Shown: positions 1-8,685 of the stretch, one piece after another | How the letters are laid out: every line of letters begins with the position of its first letter | How positions within the stretch are numbered: position 1 is the first letter of the stretch | From: an uncultured Eubacteriales bacterium | Lineage (GTDB): Bacteria; Bacillota; Clostridia; Oscillospirales; Acutalibacteraceae | DNA: 63,718 bases | Direction: 5' to 3' | NCBI GenBank assembly: GCA_934695425.1 | Contig: CAKUVH010000008.1 | Span: 1 to 63,718 of the forward strand | Made by a program: the position numbers and the translations under genes | The notes under the pieces: model-generated | The model's database searches: none | What the model saw: only the letters and a program-made list of their open reading frames with translations | Told to the model about the DNA's origin: nothing

Positions 1-90
1 TTTTCGATACACTGACTGTATCGTAATTTATTTTGTCCGAGATTTTTATCTCAAATTAATTACGGGTCTTTGATATTCTTCATATCTTGT

Positions 91-110
91 GTTGTTTAAT
101 TTTCAAGGTC
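91..110 (-). promoter_or_regulatory. rRNA operon leader (boxA-like)
   Basis: On the minus strand this stretch reads as a boxA-like antitermination element (core CTTGAAAATTAAACAA) of the kind found just upstream of 16S or 23S rRNA in Firmicutes. The rRNA gene itself would lie to the left of base 1, so it is not visible. Whether this is the 16S leader or an internal spacer is decided by the strong promoter just upstream, which favours the 16S leader. Confidence 0.65.
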
Positions 111-159
111 CTTGCGCTCTTTTCTTTCTCTTTTTTTCTTCTCTCTCGAGCGCTTTTTT

Positions 160-189
160 ATAATACCATATCCCTTTTATTATTGTCAA
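160..189 (-). promoter_or_regulatory. Strong sigma-A promoter of rRNA operon
   Basis: On the minus strand a perfect -35 TTGACA (184-189) is followed after 18 bases by TATTAT (160-165). It fires leftward into the boxA-like leader at 91-110. The near-consensus elements and the AT-rich upstream tract fit an rRNA promoter. Bases 240-420 hold no gene that I can see, only AT-rich spacer. Confidence 0.7.
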
Positions 190-426
190 CACTTTTTTTA
201 AAAAAAATTTAGCTTTATCGTTTTCTATAGTTTTTATGATTAAGTGTCGACAAAATAAGCAATTTTACCTTAAAATATTACCCGTTTAATGAGGTTTGAC
301 GCTATTTAATGCGACTGAAGCATTTTATCTTAAGATACATTGTACAAAGTTCATAAAACATAACATTTTTGCTTTATTTTTATAAACATAATAAATATTT
401 ATAATCTTATCACAACAAAATCCAGC

Positions 427-456
427 AAAAAAGGAACCGCTAAGCGATTCCTTTCA
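427..456 (-). terminator. Rho-independent terminator of alaS
   Basis: Just after the alaS stop the minus strand reads AAGGAATCGC, a three-base loop and GCGGTTCCTT, followed by a T run. The stem has 10 pairs with one G-U. Confidence 0.85.
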
Positions 457-458
457 CT

Positions 459-3032
459 CTACAAATCCGAAATAAACCCAATGATTTTATTTGCGTCCAT
501 TTTGGCGCCTCCGGTGGCGATTTTTTTGTTTCCGCCGCCTTTGCCGTCAATTTTATCCATGAGGGCAGAAAGCATCTCGTTTGCCGCAAATTTGCCCACA
601 TTTTCATCGTTAACCGCTAATATAACCTGATTTTTCTCACCGGATACTATACATATGAAAACACATTTTAATTTATCTGCCATCTTTATGATTTCATTTT
701 GAAGTTTTTTGCAAAAGCTTTCAACTACTTGATATCCAATCTTAATTCCTGATTTTCCCGAGACATATGAAACTTTGGATTCTTCAAGAGGATTTTCGGT
801 AGATTTATTTTCAGATTTCTTAGAAATATTTTTCTTTACTTTTTCTAAAACATCTTCAGATTTAACTTTTAAAACAGAAGCAATGTCATTAATATCTTCT
901 ATCTTCTTTTGTACGTATTTTAAAGCTGTATCGCCTGTAATTGCAGTGATTCTTTTTAAGCCTTTGCCGATACCTTCGGTGGATAAGATTATAAATAAGC
1001 CTATATTTCCTGTTCTGCTCGTATGAGTACCACCGCAAAGTTCGCTGGAAACATCGCCGTAGCTTACTATTCTTACGGTTTCACCGTATTTACTTTCGAA
1101 TAATGCCATAGCGCCGGATTTCATGGCTTCTTCCAAACTTTTGACCTCTATTTTGCGCGGAATATTATCGCGAATATAAGAATTTACAACGCTTTCTATT
1201 TTGCATATATCTTCGCCGGTTATAGCGTGGTCGTAGTTAAAGTCAAATCTCAGTTTATTGTGTTCTACTTTAGAACCCGCCTGATGAAGGTTTTTTCCGT
1301 ATATTTTTTGCAAGGCGCTTTGAAGCAAATGCACGGCCGTATGATTATTTTGAATATTTACTCTTTTTTCTTTGTCAATAATCATATGAACTATATCATT
1401 TTCTTTTAGAGTTCCCTCGGCGACTATTCCACTGTGAACGTAAACATTATCTCCGGTTTTCTGGACGTCCGTAATTTGAATGCTGCAGTCACCATTTTTT
1501 ATTATACCTGTATCTGCGCATTGCCCTCCGGAAACTGCGTAAAATACAGTTTTATCAAATACTATTTTTACTTCATCATTCGAAGAAGCAGAATCGCACG
1601 GATTATTATCTTTGAAAATTTTTAAAACACGGGAATCACATTCAAAATCTTCATAGCCCAAAAATTCAGTGGAATTGACTTCTGACAATTTATCAAAAAT
1701 TAATTTCATATCGCTGGCACCATTATTAGATGCACAATTTTTTGATTTTTCTTTATGTTTTTCGATTCGTGAATTGTAATCTTTTTCGTCTACGGTCATT
1801 GAATTTTCTTCTGCGTATTGTTTAACGATATCAAAAGGCAATCCGTAAGTAGTAACCAACTCAAATGCTTCTTTACCGCTGATTTTTTTCTCTGTATCTT
1901 TAAGTTTTTCGAGCATACTTAGGCCCTTGGTTACAACTTTGGAAAATTGATTTTCTTCTTTTTTAAATTCAGATATTATATAATTTTTATTCTCCAAAAA
2001 TTTGGGGAATATTTCTTTATATTTTTCTGTTATGAATTCAATAATTTCCGAAAAATTAAAATTCGAGATTTTATTTTTTGCGGTTATCATCATGCAGCGT
2101 CTGATAAGTTTTCTGGGTATGTATCCTCTGCCTTCATTTGACGGGCAAACATGTTCGGAAAGAATTAATGCCGCGGTACGCAAGTGGTCGGTAAGAATTC
2201 TTAATTCAATCTCCGAAAGTGAATTTTCGGACGGAAGATTTTCGATTATTTTTTCTTTTATAGGGAATAACAAATCGGTTTGGTAAGCTGAATCATAGTC
2301 ATTTAAAACCATTGCCAAGCGTTCAAGACCTGCGCCGGTATCAACGCTTGTGAATCCGAGTTTGCTGTATGAACCGTCAGCATTTTTATTAAGCTGCATA
2401 AAAACACCGGCATTCCAAATTTCGATATATCTTTTTTTGGTATCAAATTCTCCGCCGGGAGTATATTCCTCTCCTTCGCCTGTATCATAGAAAATTTCGG
2501 TACAAGGTCCGCAGGGGCCTGTTTCGGCTGTGGGTCCCCAGAAATTATCTTCTTTTCCGCAAGCGATTATATGGCTTTCGGGCATACCTGCCTTTTTCCA
2601 AAAATCATACGCTTCTTGATCGAGCGGTAATCCTAATTCTTTATCTCCGGCGAAAACAGTAACATAAAGTTTTTCTTTTGGTATTTCAAGAGATTTAGTT
2701 AAAAATTCATAAGCCAAAGAAATTGCTTTTTCTTTAAAGTAATCATTTATCGACCAGCTCCCGAGCATTTGAAAGCTCGTCAGGTGATGCTTGTCCCCGA
2801 TTGAATCAATGTCGATGGTTCTTATGCATGGCTGAACATCGCAAAGTCTTGGATATGGGGGCTTTTCAACACCTATGAAATAGTTTTTCAAGGGCGCCAT
2901 ACCTGAATTTATAAATAACAAAGTAGGATCGTTTTTCGGAACGATTGAAGAATCCACTATTTCCATGTGATCTTTTTCTTTAAAAAAAGCTATAAATTTA
3001 TTTCTAATGTCTATGGATGAAATTTTATCCAT
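459..3032 (-). CDS. alaS: Alanine-tRNA ligase
   Basis: Charges tRNA-Ala with alanine in the cytoplasm and clears mis-charged Ser/Gly through its editing domain. At 857 residues it is close to the usual 870-880. The class II catalytic core fills the first ~450 residues (motif region with RGYIPRKLIRR), the editing domain follows with HTAVHLL near residue 565 and CGGTH near 665 (zinc/editing histidines and cysteine), and the C-terminal DHHA1 domain ends with a Gly-rich GKGGGNKK stretch. The start has a good ribosome-binding site (AGGAGG) and its own promoter at 3069-3097. No T-box leader is visible. It appears monocistronic, with a terminator on each side. Confidence 0.97.
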   Translation of the reverse strand: MDKISSIDIRNKFIAFFKEKDHMEIVDSSIVPKNDPTLLFINSGMAPLKNYFIGVEKPPYPRLCDVQPCIRTIDIDSIGDKHHLTSFQMLGSWSINDYFKEKAISLAYEFLTKSLEIPKEKLYVTVFAGDKELGLPLDQEAYDFWKKAGMPESHIIACGKEDNFWGPTAETGPCGPCTEIFYDTGEGEEYTPGGEFDTKKRYIEIWNAGVFMQLNKNADGSYSKLGFTSVDTGAGLERLAMVLNDYDSAYQTDLLFPIKEKIIENLPSENSLSEIELRILTDHLRTAALILSEHVCPSNEGRGYIPRKLIRRCMMITAKNKISNFNFSEIIEFITEKYKEIFPKFLENKNYIISEFKKEENQFSKVVTKGLSMLEKLKDTEKKISGKEAFELVTTYGLPFDIVKQYAEENSMTVDEKDYNSRIEKHKEKSKNCASNNGASDMKLIFDKLSEVNSTEFLGYEDFECDSRVLKIFKDNNPCDSASSNDEVKIVFDKTVFYAVSGGQCADTGIIKNGDCSIQITDVQKTGDNVYVHSGIVAEGTLKENDIVHMIIDKEKRVNIQNNHTAVHLLQSALQKIYGKNLHQAGSKVEHNKLRFDFNYDHAITGEDICKIESVVNSYIRDNIPRKIEVKSLEEAMKSGAMALFESKYGETVRIVSYGDVSSELCGGTHTSRTGNIGLFIILSTEGIGKGLKRITAITGDTALKYVQKKIEDINDIASVLKVKSEDVLEKVKKNISKKSENKSTENPLEESKVSYVSGKSGIKIGYQVVESFCKKLQNEIIKMADKLKCVFICIVSGEKNQVILAVNDENVGKFAANEMLSALMDKIDGKGGGNKKIATGGAKMDANKIIGFISDL

Positions 3033-3068
3033 AATTTTTCCTCCTTAAAATAAGATACATATCATTAT

Positions 3069-3097
3069 ATTATACGAATTTAAAATCTATAAATCAA
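3069..3097 (-). promoter_or_regulatory. alaS promoter
   Basis: On the minus strand TTGATT (3092-3097), 17 bases, TATAAT (3069-3074), followed 37 bases later by the alaS start. This is a good sigma-A promoter. Confidence 0.65.
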
Positions 3098-3136
3098 GGA
3101 ATATCCTCTGCACAAAATACATATAAAATAGGAAAA

Positions 3137-3159
3137 CTCCGCTTTTAAAAAGCGGAGCG
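3137..3159 (-). terminator. Terminator after the cysteine-rich gene
   Basis: A near-perfect hairpin with arms CTCCGCTTTT and AAAAGCGGAG is followed on the minus strand by TTTTCC. It closes the gene at 3165-3992 and separates it from alaS. Confidence 0.75.
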
Positions 3160-3164
3160 ATACA

Positions 3165-3992
3165 CTAATTACTTCCACAACAACCGGAGCAGGTAGATTC
3201 TTCCAAGCCGGTTTCCATAGTTCTTGGAGGGAAGAATTCATTTGTAGGAAATTTAATTCTGCTAAACATATCGCAGGGGCTATCTGTAGAAGTTACGCAT
3301 TCTTTATTTGGTATACAAAAATCATATGCAGGAATTTTAAGCTGAACATTACGTTCAATTTGAATTATTGAAAATAATCCCAAAGTAACCGCAACGGTTT
3401 TTGTTACATTGCTGCTTCTTACAAATTCGCCGCCAAATTGCCTGCAAATAGCGTCAGGCACTCTGCACTGAGGTTGACATGTACATTCGCTGGGAGCGCA
3501 AATTTTGGCGGATAATGCTACAGGCTGCGCAACCTGAACCGTGGCTTTAGGAAGATTGCGGAAAAGAGAATTTGAAATTTCATTTATTCCCGAGCAGCCC
3601 TCTGAGCTAAATGATTTTACGCTTCCTTCACTGCCGTAAAGGACTGCTTTTTTATTAAAGACACACAAACCGGTGACATTTGCCGGGATTACGGACGGAG
3701 CAATAAAAGCTTCAAGCGCAACTTCAAAAAAGTAAGTTATATCTATGGAGTAGTATCCTCTTCTAAAAGGGATAGGTTCCAAATCAACATATGCCGTTAA
3801 TACGTTTACATTCTTTACTCTTACACTATTTGCTTGGTCAATGATGTTTTGATTGGTTTCGTTAAAATTTACTCTCAAATTTTCCAGGCAATCTTTATCA
3901 GCGCATGAATCGTATATTCTATAAGCATTTATGCAAACTGATTCTTTAAATTGATTATCCTGGCATGAGAATGTAGAAAAATTCTCTGTCAT
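3165..3992 (-). CDS. Cysteine-rich conserved clostridial protein of unknown function
   Basis: 275 residues with about 20 cysteines, clustered in the middle (CAPSECTCQPQCRVPDAIC, near residues 165-183) and at the very end (CSGCCGSN). No signal peptide or membrane segment is visible. From memory, similar proteins with the DVEPIPFRRGYYSIDITYFF-like core recur in Ruminococcaceae and other spore-forming Clostridia without an assigned function. The cysteine content and the absence of an export signal would fit a protein deposited on spores in the mother cell, but nothing in the sequence proves that. It stands alone, between pcrA and alaS, with its own terminator. Confidence 0.8.
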   Translation of the reverse strand: MTENFSTFSCQDNQFKESVCINAYRIYDSCADKDCLENLRVNFNETNQNIIDQANSVRVKNVNVLTAYVDLEPIPFRRGYYSIDITYFFEVALEAFIAPSVIPANVTGLCVFNKKAVLYGSEGSVKSFSSEGCSGINEISNSLFRNLPKATVQVAQPVALSAKICAPSECTCQPQCRVPDAICRQFGGEFVRSSNVTKTVAVTLGLFSIIQIERNVQLKIPAYDFCIPNKECVTSTDSPCDMFSRIKFPTNEFFPPRTMETGLEESTCSGCCGSN

Positions 3993-4116
3993 ATAAAATT
4001 CCCCCTATAATATTAAGCGGGCACAATGCATGTTCAGCGCATTTATGTTCCCGTATTGAAATTCTGATTTTCAATATATATTATGGGAGAATTTTTATTT
4101 TTGTTACATTATTAAA

Positions 4117-6516
4117 TTATTCTATTTTTAAGTGAGCGTAATTAGCCATCAATTTTTTAGAGCCTACTTTATCGAACAATATTTCGAGCAAGCTGTCTCC
4201 GTTCATGGGAAGAACCGACATAACCGTGCCTTGACCGAATGTTTTATGAACTACTGTCAATCCAGGCTTGAATTTTTGAGTTTTTTCGGCTTCTCCGGCT
4301 CCTGCAACCTGACCGAAATGATGAGCGGCGATAAGAGACTGATTACGGATTTCTTGAGCGGATTTTGGTCTGTCTTCTTCATTATCTAAATTTTTCCAAT
4401 CTCTTGATTTAGTTCTGTCTAAGAGTTCTTGCGGCATTTCGCTTAAAAATCTCGAAGACTTATTATGTGAAGTGCTGCCGAAAATCATACGGCTATCCGA
4501 GTTGAGTATATAAAGTCTTTCTTTGGAACGAGTAATACCAACGTAAGCAAGTCGGCGTTCCTCTTCTACTTCTGCCTCGCTTGAAAGAGATTGCATACCC
4601 GGGAAAATTCCTTCTTCGAATCCGGGAATAAATACCGTCGGGAATTCCAAGCCTTTAGACGAATGAAGAGTCATCATTACTATGGCGTCTGAATTTTCAT
4701 CATAATTATCTATATCGGTAAGCAAAGATACCTCTTCCAAAAATCCCGATAAATCGCCGTTTGGATTTTCTTCTTCATATTTTTTTATGTTACTTAAAAG
4801 TTCCTTTACGTTTTCTATTCTGGCTTCTCCCGAATCTTTGTCGGTCTTTAAATAGTCAATGTATCCTGTCTTTTCAAGCATTATATCATAAAGCTCATGT
4901 AGACTGACTGACGGGTCTTCACTTACACTTACCAGTTCATCAATTAAGTCAGAAAAAGCTTTTAATTTAGATGAAACTCTTTGAAGTTGCTCATATTCCC
5001 CGGAATTTCTTATTACATCCAAAAGGTCTTTTCCGGTTTCGTTTGCGATTTCGGTAGCTTGAGTGATTGTGCGTTCTCCGATGGATCTTCTCGGTTGATT
5101 TATAATTCTTTTTAATCTTACTTCGTCTTTAGGGTTATTTATAACGCTGAAATATGCGATCATATCGCGAATTTCTTTTCGTTCGTAAAAACGAAATCCA
5201 CCTAAAATTCGATAAGGAATTCCGGATTTAATAAACACCTTTTCCATGACGTTGGACTGAGAATTCATCCTATATAAAACAGCTATATCGGAATATTTGC
5301 ATCCTCTTGCAACCAAATCTTGAATCGCTTCAGAAATATAATTTGCTTCATCGTGCTCACTATAGGCGGTATGAACTCTTATTTTTTCTCCCTGCTCGTT
5401 AGCGGTCCAAAGAGTTTTTTCTTTACGATTATGATTGTTTCTTATAACAGCATTTGCGGCACTTATAATATTTTGAGTGGACCTATAATTCTGTTCCAGA
5501 CGTATGGTTTTTGCGCCGGGAAAATGTCTTTCAAAATCGAGAATATTTTCTATTGTAGCTCCTCTGAATTTATAAATGCTCTGGTCGTCGTCTCCGACAA
5601 CACATAAATTACTGTATTTTTTAGCCAAATCACGAATCAAAACGTACTGAGTATAGTTTGTATCTTGATATTCATCAACTAAAATATATTTGAACTTTTC
5701 TTGATAGCTTTCGAGTACCGCAGGATTATTTTTGAAAAGAATTACAGTATTCATTATCAAATCGTCAAAATCCATTGCATCGGATTCAATCAGCTTTTTC
5801 TGATAAAGTTCATATATCTCGGCAATTGCGGCTAGTCTGTAATCTCCGAAGGATTTACGTTTGAATTCCTGAAAATTAATAAGCTTATCCTTTGCTCCGG
5901 AAATTTCATTTCGTACATTTTTATATGATACAATTTTATCATCAAGATTAAGGGTTTTTATGCACTCTTTTATCAATCTTTTGCTATCGTCGTCATCATA
6001 CACGACGAAGTGATTTGAATATCCCAATTTTTCGGCATGGGCACGCAAAATTCTTGAGCACAATGAGTGGAATGTAGATGCATAAACATCTTTTCCGACG
6101 TCTCCGAGCACATTTGATAACCTGCTTTTCAGTTCTCCCGCAGCTTTATTCGTAAAAGTAATAGCCAAAATATTCCACGGACGAATCGGGTTATGTTTAA
6201 TTATATTTTTTACGCTTTCGGCGCCTTCGCCGTTATTATAAACACTTTCCAAATTTTCAATTATAGATTCATCTAAAAATTCCGGAATTTCTTCGGTGGT
6301 ATATGCATCACCGTAATTAATCATATTTACTATTCTGTTTACTATGGCAGTAGTTTTTCCGCTTCCTGCCCCCGCCAAAACCACCACCGGGCCGTTTACT
6401 GCAAATACAGCTTTTCTTTGATTTTCATTCATCTTTGAAAAACTGCGTTCAAGCAATTTCTTTTTTAAATCTTGAAATCTAGTAACAATACTTTTAGTCA
6501 ATTTTTGCACCGCCAT
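4117..6516 (-). CDS. pcrA: ATP-dependent DNA helicase PcrA (UvrD/Rep family)
   Basis: A 3'-5' superfamily 1 helicase used in DNA repair and in clearing stalled replication and transcription complexes. Walker A GAGSGKT is at about residues 49-55, the Q motif (NENQRKAV) lies just before it, Walker B appears as VDEYQDTN, motif III as GDDDQSIYKFRGA, and motif VI as RRLAYVGITRS. The end carries the PcrA-type tail (VVHKTFGQGTV...) thought to contact RNA polymerase. At 799 residues it is some 50 longer than usual, mainly through ~28 residues before the Q motif. The start has no clear ribosome-binding site, so a start at Met29 is possible. Confidence 0.95.
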   Translation of the reverse strand: MAVQKLTKSIVTRFQDLKKKLLERSFSKMNENQRKAVFAVNGPVVVLAGAGSGKTTAIVNRIVNMINYGDAYTTEEIPEFLDESIIENLESVYNNGEGAESVKNIIKHNPIRPWNILAITFTNKAAGELKSRLSNVLGDVGKDVYASTFHSLCSRILRAHAEKLGYSNHFVVYDDDDSKRLIKECIKTLNLDDKIVSYKNVRNEISGAKDKLINFQEFKRKSFGDYRLAAIAEIYELYQKKLIESDAMDFDDLIMNTVILFKNNPAVLESYQEKFKYILVDEYQDTNYTQYVLIRDLAKKYSNLCVVGDDDQSIYKFRGATIENILDFERHFPGAKTIRLEQNYRSTQNIISAANAVIRNNHNRKEKTLWTANEQGEKIRVHTAYSEHDEANYISEAIQDLVARGCKYSDIAVLYRMNSQSNVMEKVFIKSGIPYRILGGFRFYERKEIRDMIAYFSVINNPKDEVRLKRIINQPRRSIGERTITQATEIANETGKDLLDVIRNSGEYEQLQRVSSKLKAFSDLIDELVSVSEDPSVSLHELYDIMLEKTGYIDYLKTDKDSGEARIENVKELLSNIKKYEEENPNGDLSGFLEEVSLLTDIDNYDENSDAIVMMTLHSSKGLEFPTVFIPGFEEGIFPGMQSLSSEAEVEEERRLAYVGITRSKERLYILNSDSRMIFGSTSHNKSSRFLSEMPQELLDRTKSRDWKNLDNEEDRPKSAQEIRNQSLIAAHHFGQVAGAGEAEKTQKFKPGLTVVHKTFGQGTVMSVLPMNGDSLLEILFDKVGSKKLMANYAHLKIE

Positions 6517-6661
6517 GTTCTAAAGCATATGATTGTTTTTTATTACAAATTTTTCATAATTAGGTTTAAAATACATCATGTAAGCTTATTTATTTTTTGT
6601 GTTATAATTAATATTTTACCTCATTTTTTTCAAAAAATCAAATTAAAAATATTTACGCAAA

Positions 6662-6690
6662 AATCTTGGAACTTAGTGTGTTCCAAGATT
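6662..6690 (-). terminator. Terminator after ricT
   Basis: A perfect 11-bp stem with arms AATCTTGGAAC and GTTCCAAGATT and a 7-base loop, followed by T residues on the minus strand. It ends the decarboxylase-darA-holB-ricT transcript. Confidence 0.8.
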
Positions 6691-6699
6691 CATGTAAGT

Positions 6700-7524
6700 T
6701 TAATCCTCAAAAGATTTTATTCGTTCAAGAGATGAGATTTCATATTTTTTTAATTCCATCGATTTCTCCGCATTATCGGGAAGAACCCTTGCAATATTTG
6801 AAATAATATTAGCGGAAATAACGCTGCCCAAGCCGTCCGGAGTCTTAACTTTTTCGCCGGGTTTAGGAACTTTATCAATAGACTCGTGGTAAAAATCTTG
6901 CTCATATTTCAAACAGCACATCAGCCTGCCGCACGTACCGGAAAGTTTTGTCGGATTTAAAGAAAGGCCTTGATCTTTTGCCATTTTTATTGAAACAGAC
7001 TGAAAATTATTCAAAAATTTATCGCAGCAAAGCATTCTGCCGCACGGGCCCAAACCGCCAAGCATTTTGGCTTCGTCCCTTATTCCGACTTGACGCAATT
7101 CTATTCGCAATTTAAATATGTATGCTAAATCTTTTACAAGGCTCCTAAAATCAACACGAGACTCAGCCACAAAATAAAATATAATTTTACTTCTGTCAAA
7201 CATATACTCTGCTTCTATAAGTTTCATACTGAGCTTATGCTCTTTAATTTTTTCTTGGCAAATTCTAAGAGCCTCTTTTTCTTCTTCCTTCTTTTTATCA
7301 AGAGATTTTAAATCTTCTTTAGTTGCTTTTCTTATGATTTTTTCAGAAGGATTTATAAAATCGGCATCATTTTCAGTTTCTTTTATATATATAACCTTGC
7401 CGCACTCTATTCCTCTTTTGGTTTCGGCAACTACGATATCACCAACCTTACAAATTTCTTTTTTATAGATTAGGTAATGAATTTTTCCCACTTCTTTAAA
7501 CCTAATCCCCAAAACTTCGCACAT
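6700..7524 (-). CDS. ricT: PSP1-domain protein RicT (YaaT)
   Basis: 274 residues. RicT belongs to the Y complex (RicA/F/T) that in Bacillus supports RNase Y-dependent mRNA processing and development, and carries iron-sulfur clusters. The PSP1 core is clear, with the conserved cysteine cluster GPCGRMLCCDKF and the second set SGTCGRLMCCLKYE near residues 160-215. It lies 18 bases downstream of holB, an arrangement shared with Bacillus (holB-yaaT). Confidence 0.93.
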   Translation of the reverse strand: MCEVLGIRFKEVGKIHYLIYKKEICKVGDIVVAETKRGIECGKVIYIKETENDADFINPSEKIIRKATKEDLKSLDKKKEEEKEALRICQEKIKEHKLSMKLIEAEYMFDRSKIIFYFVAESRVDFRSLVKDLAYIFKLRIELRQVGIRDEAKMLGGLGPCGRMLCCDKFLNNFQSVSIKMAKDQGLSLNPTKLSGTCGRLMCCLKYEQDFYHESIDKVPKPGEKVKTPDGLGSVISANIISNIARVLPDNAEKSMELKKYEISSLERIKSFED

Positions 7525-7542
7525 ACATATTCCCCTTACTTT

Positions 7543-8340
7543 TTACATTTCCGCGCACAAATAACAAAGCAATAAATTAAAATTTATGTTCTTAGGTATC
7601 AGCGACGCAACATACTTTAATTTATCTAACATATTTATAAATTTGTCCCCCGAAACATTGTGGCTTTTTTCGTAATATTTAATCAACAAATCATGCAAAA
7701 CATGTTCAATAAATTTTTTAAATACTATTCTGTCATTTGGAATTTCTGAAGTCAGTAAAACCATCTCGCACTTATCTTCCGCTAAAATTGCGTCTGCGAA
7801 TTTTGATGATAATTCTTCATATTCAAAAAAATCATTCTTAAAATCAACCATTCTGTAAATCTGGCACCTGGACCTAACCGTTGCAAGAAGTGACGACACA
7901 GAACTGCATAAAATTATAAATATGACATCTTTAGGCGGCTCTTCGAGTATTTTTATGAAAGCGTTTTGAGATTGAGTGGTCATTAGGTCGCCGTTTTGAA
8001 TTATATAAAATTTATAACCGCCCTCATTTGATTTTATATATGCGTCTTCTCGAATTTTTCTTATTTTTTCCACTTTGATTGACGAGGAACCTTTTTCAGG
8101 TGCTATAACTTTTACATCCGTATGAGAATCACTTAAAATTTTCAAGCAGCCCGAACATTTTCTGCATGGTTTTTGCGACTCTGAAGTGCAAAACGCACGC
8201 AGGGTGATTTCTTTAATAATTTTCATAGTATCCTCAATATTACTACACTCGACAATGACGGCATGAGGAATCAAATGATTTTCAGATAGTGATAATAATT
8301 CTTCTAAATTGTTTTCTTCCAATGTATTACACCTTTTCAA
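7543..8340 (-). CDS. holB: DNA polymerase III delta-prime subunit
   Basis: Clamp-loader subunit. The AAA+-like fold is recognisable, with the zinc-binding cysteines (CTSESQKPCRKCSGC, about residues 51-65) and the sensor/SRC motif (ATVRSRCQIY near residue 155). Like other delta-prime proteins it lacks a working Walker A motif. At 265 residues it is on the short side (about 300-330 is usual), so the C-terminal collar is compact. Its start overlaps darA by 14 bases, which implies coupled translation. Confidence 0.88.
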   Translation of the reverse strand: MKRCNTLEENNLEELLSLSENHLIPHAVIVECSNIEDTMKIIKEITLRAFCTSESQKPCRKCSGCLKILSDSHTDVKVIAPEKGSSSIKVEKIRKIREDAYIKSNEGGYKFYIIQNGDLMTTQSQNAFIKILEEPPKDVIFIILCSSVSSLLATVRSRCQIYRMVDFKNDFFEYEELSSKFADAILAEDKCEMVLLTSEIPNDRIVFKKFIEHVLHDLLIKYYEKSHNVSGDKFINMLDKLKYVASLIPKNINFNLLLCYLCAEM

Positions 8341-8647
8341 ATCTATCTACGTTAAGAACAAAAATAATTGCTCCACCGCTTGTAACTTGATACATCGGAG
8401 TATTTACAACATCGGAAAAGCCCGTGGTGTCTGACATCAGGCTGTCTCTTTTGCTGCTGTACTGAGAGATGATATCAATAACTTTATTGGTTTTATTATC
8501 TTCCACACCTATAATAAGCGTTGTGTTTCCTGACTTTAAAAATCCGCCCGTAGAAGCCATTTTTGTAACTTGAAAATGTTCCTCGGTAAGAGCGTCCATC
8601 ACTACCGATGCATCATCTTTGCTCATGATAGCCATTACTAATTTCAT
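8327..8647 (-). CDS. darA: Cyclic-di-AMP receptor, DarA/PstA (YaaQ) family
   Basis: 106 residues of PII-like fold, matching the YaaQ/DarA family length. The start MKLVMAIMSKDDASVVMDAL and the TGGFLKSGNTTLIIG loop, which holds the ligand-binding residues in known family members, are well kept. These trimeric proteins bind cyclic-di-AMP in the cytoplasm; their downstream partner is not firmly known. Position between the decarboxylase and holB matches Bacillus, although tmk, normally in this cluster, is missing. Confidence 0.9.
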   Translation of the reverse strand: MKLVMAIMSKDDASVVMDALTEEHFQVTKMASTGGFLKSGNTTLIIGVEDNKTNKVIDIISQYSSKRDSLMSDTTGFSDVVNTPMYQVTSGGAIIFVLNVDRFEKV

Positions 8648-8685
8648 AAAAACACTTCCTTAAAAAGTTTATAAGTTTGATTAAA

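Noticed and set aside
3033..3164. T-box leader for alaS
   Set aside because: Only about 130 bases, taken by a promoter and terminator; no specifier loop or TGG-bearing T-box sequence.
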